DNA from: Treponema sp.
GTDB taxonomy: Bacteria > Spirochaetota > Spirochaetia > Treponematales > Breznakiellaceae
DNA length: 8,789 nucleotides
Direction: 5' to 3'
Assembly (NCBI GenBank): GCA_031281925.1
Contig: JAITES010000196.1
Span: 1-8,789, forward strand
Below the pieces are notes generated by a model, which saw nothing but the letters and a program-made list of their open reading frames with translations, was not told where the DNA came from and searched no databases. How positions within the stretch are numbered: the first letter of the stretch is position 1; every line of letters starts with the position of its first letter. This document shows, piece after piece, positions 1 through 4,892 of the stretch. A program made the translations under genes and the position numbers.

Positions 1-1485
1 CATGAATCCCCAGAACGCTATGAATTCCATTCCGCTGGTATAGTAACCCTTTATGGCGGAGATATCCTTCCCGCCGGGAGGCGCCGCAAAGGCAAGATCG
101 AAGAAGGGCGCGGTAAATAATTCTATATCAAAGAAATGCAGTTTAGGTTTGCCGAACCAGATTGACGGGACAAAGTTGAGTATCCGGACGGGAAAATCAA
201 AATTGAACGAAAAAAGATAATCCGCCCGCAGATCCTTGTCAGGTATGCCCCGGATATCTCCTCCGGCTTCGTTATTACTTTTTCTGTCGGCATCTCCGAA
301 GGCCCACTGCTGATACTTGAAGCGTCCCGAAATGCCGAAAATTGAATCAATAACCGGATAATGGCCCGTACCGCTCGCGCCCATGTAGAGATCCCAGTCG
401 CCATGGCGAAAATTATAGGAATTACTGTTCTCGAGTGATACCTCAAGTCCCCTGCGCAGATTCCCTGCCCAGTCGATCCGGCCAAACCTGAGACTATGAC
501 TCATGGATAAAACCGGCCCCTGCCTGCTATAATCTACGTCTTCTCCTCCCCGGTAATTGATTTTTGTTCCCAGACGGGGAATATATTCAAGCTCTCCGAA
601 TTTTCCTATATCAAATCCTGTTGGTATATTCCATGACGCGTAGAATTCCGTGGAGGCAAAAGGGCCGGGCAGGAATTCATTTCCGGTTACCCTGTCCCTT
701 TTTATGGGATCTTCCCAAATTTTATCATCATCGCTGTTTTCCTGGTTTACATAGGTGCCCTGTTCAATTCCAAAGATAAAGGTAGTTCTTCTGTAGGGCA
801 GTTCCATGGAAAGGCCGGCAAGATTGGTATAGTACAGGGAATCTGTCGTGTCATCCGAGGTTTCCCGGTCTTTATAACCAAATGTATTGTCAAAATTGAC
901 ATTCCAGTTGTAACCGAATGCCTTGAAGGGAATATCGGAATCGACGAGCAGTTCAAAGGTATTCTCTCCGTTCAGATTCCGCAGGTACGCCAAATCCACA
1001 CGCAGGGGGCTCATGGTTCCAAAAAAATTGTAATCCCGCGCCTTTATGGTAACATCAAGACCGTCATTGCTGTCGTAAATCGGCCGGGGCAGAGCCATGA
1101 TATTCCAGGTATCCTCTACATGAATGAGAAGATCCACCGGTATTCTGCCGTTTTCATCGGCTTCTCCAAGGCTGTAATCTATTTTTACAGTGTCTTCCAG
1201 TACACGCTGGTTTGTTAAAAGCTGGGTTTTGTCCCGAATGTACCACTCAAGCCCGGCCAGGCCTGTCAATTCTGTTCCCGGCTCGATCTCCGCATTGTGG
1301 AGAAGGGCATAGGGCCGCGAACGGCCTTTTATGTCAAAATCAATATTCCGGATGACATGAATGATGTTGCCTTCTGTTTCGGCCCCGGCTGAGGACTCCT
1401 GGGCCTGCAGGGGAGGGGAGATTTGCCGGGGAATCAGGGCCGGTACCAAAAGGAAAAGAAATAATAAAAAAAAGCTTTTTTTCAA
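1..1485 (-). CDS. Omp85/BamA-superfamily-like outer-membrane protein, POTRA plus beta-barrel (partial, C-terminus beyond window)
   Basis: An open frame of 495 codons runs without a stop off the left edge. I translated it by hand. It starts at a TTG that overlaps the aroB stop (TTGA), with GGAGA 9 nt upstream. Residues 1 to about 30 form a signal peptide: MKKS, then a Phe/Leu-rich core, ending near LQAQ, where cleavage is plausible. Residues of about 40-135 resemble one POTRA domain: a beta strand with IRNIDFDIKG, two helices, a strand with KIDYSLGE, then the strand VDLLIHVED. After that come alternating, aromatic-rich strands with Asp/Asn/Gly turns (for example ARDYNFFG, FEASW-like and FGRIDWAGNLRRG segments), typical of an outer-membrane barrel. 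True BamA has five POTRAs and TamA three; only one is visible here, so this is not the core BamA. It may be an outer-membrane secretion or assembly protein or an orphan barrel. It is the last visible gene of the regulator-aroB operon. The family call rests on pattern, not on a search. Confidence 0.7.
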   Translation of the reverse strand, partial: MKKSFFLLFLFLLVPALIPRQISPPLQAQESSAGAETEGNIIHVIRNIDFDIKGRSRPYALLHNAEIEPGTELTGLAGLEWYIRDKTQLLTNQRVLEDTVKIDYSLGEADENGRIPVDLLIHVEDTWNIMALPRPIYDSNDGLDVTIKARDYNFFGTMSPLRVDLAYLRNLNGENTFELLVDSDIPFKAFGYNWNVNFDNTFGYKDRETSDDTTDSLYYTNLAGLSMELPYRRTTFIFGIEQGTYVNQENSDDDKIWEDPIKRDRVTGNEFLPGPFASTEFYASWNIPTGFDIGKFGELEYIPRLGTKINYRGGEDVDYSRQGPVLSMSHSLRFGRIDWAGNLRRGLEVSLENSNSYNFRHGDWDLYMGASGTGHYPVIDSIFGISGRFKYQQWAFGDADRKSNNEAGGDIRGIPDKDLRADYLFSFNFDFPVRILNFVPSIWFGKPKLHFFDIELFTAPFFDLAFAAPPGGKDISAIKGYYTSGMEFIAFWGFM

Positions 1486-2642
1486 AAATTGATTTCTCCG
1501 TTCATTATCTGTGTCAGGATGGATTCAAGCAGTGTTTTGTCTCCTGTTCCGCCATACACCAACTGTGCGCCGAATTGATTTGGAACTACAAATACCGGCT
1601 GTCCCCCCCGTTTCTTTTTGTCGGATCCAAGAGCCTTCATGAATTTTTCTTTATCATGTACAAGGGGATGGGGAACCGTAATTTCATAGCCCCAGTTCCG
1701 CAGGGAGGTACTTATACGCTCCGCTCTGTCCCAGGGGGTAATGCCGAGCGCCAGTCCCAGTTCACAGGATCGGGCTATGCCCCAGGCTACGGCTTCGCCG
1801 TGGGAAATGGAACCCAGACCGGCGCTGGATTCCAGGGCATGGGCAAAACTGTGGCCCAGATTAAGAAGGGCCCGTGCCTCGCTTTTTTCCTGCGGATCCG
1901 ATTCCACGATCCTGCCTTTGCAGGAAAGCGCAAGAGTGATGCAGCTTAACAGTGTTTCTGTTTTTGAATTCATGAGATCCCGTATAAAAGACCGGGGGAA
2001 ACCCGGGCTGAAGTCTCCGCTTGTGTACTCTTCCCTCAGGGAATCAATCTGGTCAAGGAAACTGTCTCCTTCAATAATGGCGGTTTTGATGAGTTCCGCC
2101 ATACCTGCTTTCCATTCCTCCGGAGGAAGACTGACAAGGCTTTCCAGCGCAATATAGATCCGCCGGGCAGGATAAAAAGTTCCGGCCAGATTCTTGATGC
2201 CCAAAAGATCAAAACCTGTTTTGCCTCCCAGACTTGCGTCAACCATGCCCAAAAGACTGGTAGAAACAAATGCGATTTTTGCTCCCCTCATGTAAACGGA
2301 AGCGGCAAAAGCCGTAAGGTCGCTCAGTACGCCGCCCCCGACTGCGATAAAAACACCATCTCTGCCGAGTCCTGCTTCCCGTGCTTCCCTGAGGATGGTT
2401 TCAACCTGGGGCCATGTCTTGAACTTTTCCCCCGAAGGTATTACACAGAACGGCGCCTTTTCTCCGGCGGAGATTTTTTTTGCCAAAGGAAGCGTATGTT
2501 CATCGCAGACAAGAAGGGGATTGAAAGGCCCTTCTTCTTTCCAGTCTTCCCGTATGCGGGACAGCGTGGGAAGTCCCCTGCTGATAAGGACTGAAGAAGG
2601 AAAGGCGCCGAAAGAAAAATCCAGATTTGAATGAATAATCAT
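1482..2642 (-). CDS. aroB: 3-dehydroquinate synthase (AroB)
   Basis: Converts DAHP to 3-dehydroquinate, the second step of the shikimate pathway, using NAD and a divalent metal in the cytoplasm. I take the ATG at 2642 (protein MIIHSNLDFS..., 386 aa, close to the family's usual 350-380). It overlaps the regulator's stop as ATGA. The frame is open 58 codons further upstream, but that stretch lies wholly inside the regulator gene and does not look like AroB. Motifs seen: GGGVLSDLTAF (102-112) for NAD; VDASLGGKTGFD (134-145) and KNLAGTF (150-156) for substrate; metal ligands E183 (AGMAELIK), H264 (NLGHSFAHALE) and H281 (SHGEAV); and DKKKRGG (341-347). All expected metal and substrate motifs are present, so it should be active. 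The Gly usual before Asp in GGGVxGD is Ser here. DOI or EEV synthase-like relatives are less likely given the standard AroB motif set. Its place behind an EPS-type regulator is odd for a housekeeping gene. Confidence 0.93.
   Translation of the reverse strand: MIIHSNLDFSFGAFPSSVLISRGLPTLSRIREDWKEEGPFNPLLVCDEHTLPLAKKISAGEKAPFCVIPSGEKFKTWPQVETILREAREAGLGRDGVFIAVGGGVLSDLTAFAASVYMRGAKIAFVSTSLLGMVDASLGGKTGFDLLGIKNLAGTFYPARRIYIALESLVSLPPEEWKAGMAELIKTAIIEGDSFLDQIDSLREEYTSGDFSPGFPRSFIRDLMNSKTETLLSCITLALSCKGRIVESDPQEKSEARALLNLGHSFAHALESSAGLGSISHGEAVAWGIARSCELGLALGITPWDRAERISTSLRNWGYEITVPHPLVHDKEKFMKALGSDKKKRGGQPVFVVPNQFGAQLVYGGTGDKTLLESILTQIMNGEINF
1495..1499 (-). promoter_or_regulatory. Ribosome binding site for the outer-membrane protein gene
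   Basis: GGAGA on the minus strand lies 9 nt upstream of the TTG at 1485, inside the last codons of aroB. It decides this start: the downstream frame opens directly into a textbook signal peptide, and no ATG with a better site precedes that peptide. Confidence 0.6.
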
Positions 2643-3211
2643 AAAGCCGCCAAATATTTTATTATTATTCCCGAAAGGGAACAATTCAATTTTTCGTCTG
2701 TATTGATTTCTGTAAAGGTCTCCGCATAAAAAGTAAAGGTATGTCCGTCCTTCATTCTGCCGGCCAGTTCCATGTCCGCAGCCTTGAGAAAGGAAAGCCC
2801 GTACCTCTGGCAGCAATGTTCGATGATAAACTCAAGGTCGCTGAATCCCACAAGAAGCACCGAGGATATACCCTTTTCCGTGGCTTTCCGGATGACTTCA
2901 TCAATACTATCCCGGTAATACACCATGTTTTGTATGGTACGCCTGAAGAGGGTGTAACTACGGTGGATAATCTCATTGACCCCTTCCGGTGTTACCGCAT
3001 AGTGGATATTCCTGTTGTTAAACTTTCTGATTGTGATCCAGCCCTTTTTGGCAAGACGCTTTAGTATAACATTGGTCATACCCAGGGAGGTACTTGCCAG
3101 CTTTGCCAGATCCCGCTGACGGGGAGACTCCCTCTGTTTGGAGGCATCGTAGATATTTTCGAGGATAATATATTCCGTATTTAGGGAAGAATCAGAATTC
3201 ATGGCGTTCAT
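2639..3211 (-). CDS. MarR-like winged-helix regulator, EPS-associated type, with C-terminal extension
   Basis: Residues of about 11-100 (counting from the ATG at 3211, 190 aa) form a winged helix-turn-helix. TEYIILENIYDAS is helix 1, QRDLAKLASTSLGMTNVILKRLAKKGWI carries the recognition helix, and IRKFNNRNIHYAVTPEGVNEI gives the wing and the TPEG turn that is common in MarR regulators linked to exopolysaccharide genes. Residues of about 114-190 (ISSVLLVGFSDLEFII...) form a second alpha/beta domain that I do not recognise; by position it could sense a ligand. Start choice is uncertain. A TTG at 3226 has AGGA about 12 nt upstream, while the ATGs at 3211 and 3202 lack a clear Shine-Dalgarno; all three give the same domains. 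The stop overlaps the aroB start by 4 nt, so the two are co-translated. The inverted repeat across its own promoter (3374-3392) suggests autorepression. Confidence 0.78.
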   Translation of the reverse strand: MNAMNSDSSLNTEYIILENIYDASKQRESPRQRDLAKLASTSLGMTNVILKRLAKKGWITIRKFNNRNIHYAVTPEGVNEIIHRSYTLFRRTIQNMVYYRDSIDEVIRKATEKGISSVLLVGFSDLEFIIEHCCQRYGLSFLKAADMELAGRMKDGHTFTFYAETFTEINTDEKLNCSLSGIIIKYLAAL

Positions 3212-3383
3212 GGTCTTGTAGAACAACGGCTAAAAACATCCTGCCGTAAATCCGGTATATGCCTGCCGCATTCGTGGGGAAACTCATATCCATCATGAAA
3301 GGGGCATGGATTTCCTTCATGAAGCATCCGGAAAACATAGGCGGCCGGAACACGCTCTATGAAACCGTCTGATTTGTTCAACT
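3212..3383 (-). other. Long 5' leader of the regulator-aroB operon
   Basis: About 155-175 nt separate the predicted transcription start (near 3384) from the regulator's start codon. No conserved riboswitch fold, tRNA or strong Rho-independent hairpin is recognisable. It contains a 10-bp palindrome CTTCATGAAG (3315-3324) and a 34-codon frame from ATG at 3296 to TGA at 3192, which overlaps the regulator start in another frame and has no Shine-Dalgarno. I see no further structure that I can name. Confidence 0.35.
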
Positions 3384-3392
3384 ATTGAACAA
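3374..3392. promoter_or_regulatory. Perfect inverted repeat, probable operator
   Basis: TTGTTCAA-CTA-TTGAACAA has two perfect 8-bp arms around a 3-bp spacer, at the size and symmetry expected for a dimeric MarR-type repressor. It overlaps the last bases of the predicted -10 box and covers the predicted +1 of the promoter reading into the regulator gene, so a bound protein would block initiation. The obvious ligand is the regulator encoded just downstream. The same repeat is not seen elsewhere in the window, including upstream of the right-hand operon, whose promoter lies outside. Confidence 0.65.
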
Positions 3393-3419
3393 TATAATAT
3401 ATCTACGGGATAGTTTCAA
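3391..3419 (-). promoter_or_regulatory. Sigma70-type promoter for regulator-aroB-outer membrane protein operon
   Basis: On the minus strand TTGAAA (3419-3414, -35, 5 of 6 to TTGACA) is followed after exactly 17 nt by TATATT (3396-3391, -10, 5 of 6 to TATAAT). The surrounding DNA is A/T-rich in an otherwise GC-balanced window. The predicted start is near 3384. It is the only convincing promoter I found, and it sits in the only intergenic gap. Confidence 0.65.
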
Positions 3420-3447
3420 TATTGTGGAAAAATTAGGGAAAAGCCGG

Positions 3448-3477
3448 AAAAAAGGGGGGTGAACGGACTTTAGTCCG
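3448..3477 (-). terminator. Weak terminator-like hairpin at the end of the molybdenum hydroxylase operon
   Basis: On the minus strand CGGAC-TAAA-GTCCG (3477-3464) can form a short stem whose loop contains the TAA stop of the FAD-subunit gene. Ten nt later comes a run of six T (3453-3448). The distance to the T run and the 5-bp stem are poor for an intrinsic terminator, and a ribosome at the stop codon would cover the stem, so read-through into the next operon is plausible. Confidence 0.35.
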
Positions 3478-4423
3478 CCAGAAGAAGGATATTTTTCTTT
3501 ATCAGATTGAGGATCTTGTCTTTTGTAAAGAGTTCCTGAGAGGTCCCGTACAACGGAGTCCCGAACGAAGTTTCGCTCATGCCGTGTTGTAAAGTTTCCG
3601 CTGGGTCATGCTGAGAAACTTCAGCCGCGGCCCGGTCTCCGGCCGAATATTCAGGTTTATGTACTGCGGCAAGGAATATTCTCCAGTGTTCAATAAATTC
3701 CAGGGCGTCCCGGCGGCTCAGGGGGAGATGCTTGCCGGTGAGGAAAGATTCGCTATTCCGGTCACGCAGGATTGAAGCGGCGGAAAAGACAAGACGGACA
3801 TCGGAAAGTACGTTTTTTTGGGTTTTTATGATGAAGATCATCACCGTATTGTTGCCATAGGCTCCGCTGTTCTCTATTTTCCTGAAAACCGAATAATCCC
3901 ACTGATCCAGGGGAATGCGGATACGGGTCAAGAGTTCCTGTTTGTCGATGGCAGGAGGCCCGGGATTCAGGGCAAAACGGGAGGCGGAAACCCAGCGGAC
4001 TCCCCTGGCCTTGCGGAGTTCATAATGGGCATCCAGGGCAATCATGGGAGCGGAAATGTCCAGCCGTCTGTGCGGATAACAGATATTGCCTCCCATGGTG
4101 GCAATGTTGCGAAGCTGAGGGCTGGCAATGTGGGCAATGGTTTTTTCCAGCGCTTCCGGCACTATTTTACCCAGTCCTTCCAGTTCGCTAAGCCGTACCA
4201 TGGCTCCTATTTCCAGGTAACGTTCTGTCCGGGTAATTTTGCGAAGTTCATCCAGATGATCCAGGCAAATGATACTCTGGGGAAGGTCGAGCTGCTGGTC
4301 TGCCTGAAAACGGATAAGCCCCGTAGCGCCGGCAGCGGGAACCGAATCGGGGAAGCGGTTCCAGGCATTAAAGAGTTCGGTAAAACCTGAAGGGTAGAAA
4401 ACCTGGTTAGGTTTTTCTTCCAT
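3470..4423 (-). CDS. Molybdenum hydroxylase FAD-binding (medium) subunit
   Basis: This is the FAD subunit (CoxM/XdhB type) that passes electrons from the 2Fe-2S clusters to the final acceptor. It has 317 aa; relatives are usually about 270-300. Residues 8-170 are the FAD-binding domain. AAGATGLIR (30-38) stands where AGGTDL is usual, and QLRNIATMGGNICYPHRRLDISAPMIALDA (103-132) matches the second FAD loop (ATxGGN). Residues of about 178-317 are the CO-dehydrogenase flavoprotein C-terminal domain, interrupted near its end by about 40 unusual residues (257-296; see the repeat entry), which explains the excess length. The ATG at 4423 lies inside the last codons of the 2Fe-2S gene (17-nt overlap), with GGAGG just upstream. 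The loss of the GGTD glycine/aspartate may alter FAD binding. The physiological substrate cannot be told from this subunit. Confidence 0.88.
   Translation of the reverse strand: MEEKPNQVFYPSGFTELFNAWNRFPDSVPAAGATGLIRFQADQQLDLPQSIICLDHLDELRKITRTERYLEIGAMVRLSELEGLGKIVPEALEKTIAHIASPQLRNIATMGGNICYPHRRLDISAPMIALDAHYELRKARGVRWVSASRFALNPGPPAIDKQELLTRIRIPLDQWDYSVFRKIENSGAYGNNTVMIFIIKTQKNVLSDVRLVFSAASILRDRNSESFLTGKHLPLSRRDALEFIEHWRIFLAAVHKPEYSAGDRAAAEVSQHDPAETLQHGMSETSFGTPLYGTSQELFTKDKILNLIKKNILLLAD
3536..3655 (-). repeat. In-frame inserted repeat element, copy A (PEYSAGDR type)
   Basis: Codes for residues 257-296 of the FAD subunit, a Ser/Glu/Ala/Gly-rich stretch beginning PEYSAGDR that fits neither the flavoprotein fold before it nor the terminal helix after it. 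Its core (3632-3655) is 19/24 identical in DNA to the core of copy B at 8125-8148, in an unrelated gene and in the same reading frame. The copy is rich in symmetry. GAAACTTC at 3615-3622 is the exact complement of GAAGTTTC at 3567-3574. TACAACGG at 3549-3556 pairs with CCGTGTTGTA at 3582-3591 apart from a two-base bulge. There is also a partial direct repeat, GTTTCGCT..CATGC (3570-3583) against GTTTCCGCT..CATGC (3594-3612). Boundaries are approximate. Confidence 0.6.
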
Positions 4424-4892
4424 AACGCCTCCGCCTGCGGATCTCCGCGGCAGCCAGAACTGCCGCTACCAGACTTTCGCTTTCCGTACAGCGGCAGCGG
4501 ACACCGTTGAATGCATTGAGAATTTCATCCCTGTCCGCTTCCATGTTCTTTTCCAGCAAAGTTCCGGTGATAAGTATCTTGCCGGCATTGCAGAAACCGC
4601 AGGTTTCAAGACCTGCCCTGGAAAAACCCGTGAGAATATCCTGGTATTCATCGGTTTGGGAAAAACCTTCAATGGTGATGATCTCGCTGCCCCTGACGCG
4701 GAAAGCCGGGATAAGGCAGGAGTGCACAACGGAGCCGTTAAAAATAACCGTACAGGCCCCGCATTTACCTACCAGGCATCCCGGTTTGGCCCCAAGAAGC
4801 CCAAAGGTTCCCCTGAGTATGTCGATGAGCCTCACGTCCGCATCGGAACGAACCACCACGTCTTCACCGTTCAGAATAAAACCGATGGTCAT
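4407..4892 (-). CDS. Molybdenum hydroxylase 2Fe-2S (small) subunit
   Basis: This is the small subunit (CoxS/XdhC type) carrying two 2Fe-2S clusters between the Mo site and FAD. At 161 aa it has the normal family length (150-170). Residues 1-75 are the plant-ferredoxin-like domain with cluster ligands C39, C44, C47 (GCLVGKCGACTV) and C59. Residues of about 85-155 are the helical second domain with ligands C98 and C101 (ETCGFCNAG) and C133 and C135 (CRCTES). All eight cysteines are present. The residue before CGFC, normally a Gln that touches the pterin, is Thr97. The C-terminus is very basic (RRRRRYGRK). The ATG overlaps the large-subunit stop as TAATG and has a strong GGGGAGG 7 nt upstream. 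Large-small-medium is a less common order than the CoxM-S-L type. Confidence 0.92.
   Translation of the reverse strand: MTIGFILNGEDVVVRSDADVRLIDILRGTFGLLGAKPGCLVGKCGACTVIFNGSVVHSCLIPAFRVRGSEIITIEGFSQTDEYQDILTGFSRAGLETCGFCNAGKILITGTLLEKNMEADRDEILNAFNGVRCRCTESESLVAAVLAAAEIRRRRRYGRKT
4428..4432 (-). promoter_or_regulatory. Ribosome binding site for the FAD subunit
   Basis: GGAGG on the minus strand, 4 nt before the ATG at 4423, inside the 2Fe-2S gene. The spacing is short, but the full consensus supports this start over downstream alternatives. Confidence 0.55.

Noticed and set aside
123..956. Short minus-strand frames inside the outer-membrane protein gene
   Set aside because: They are in other frames than the continuous 495-codon frame with signal peptide and barrel-like strands.
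2446..2485. ISAGEKAPF in AroB as a possible third SAGDR element
   Set aside because: AroB has normal length here, the residues align with ordinary AroB sequence leading to the PSGE motif, and the DNA match is limited to a few bases.
2643..2816. 58-codon N-terminal extension of AroB, from an upstream start at 2816
   Set aside because: It lies entirely inside the regulator gene in another frame, shows no AroB similarity, and the ATG at 2642 gives the ATGA overlap and the normal family length.
3315..3324. CTTCATGAAG palindrome as a second operator
   Set aside because: Ten bases, no similarity to the TTGTTCAA arms, and too far downstream of the promoter; expected by chance at this scale.
3818..4390. 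Plus-strand open frame of 190 codons
   Set aside because: It mirrors the FAD-subunit gene, has no recognisable domain, and would face against an otherwise uniform minus-strand layout.
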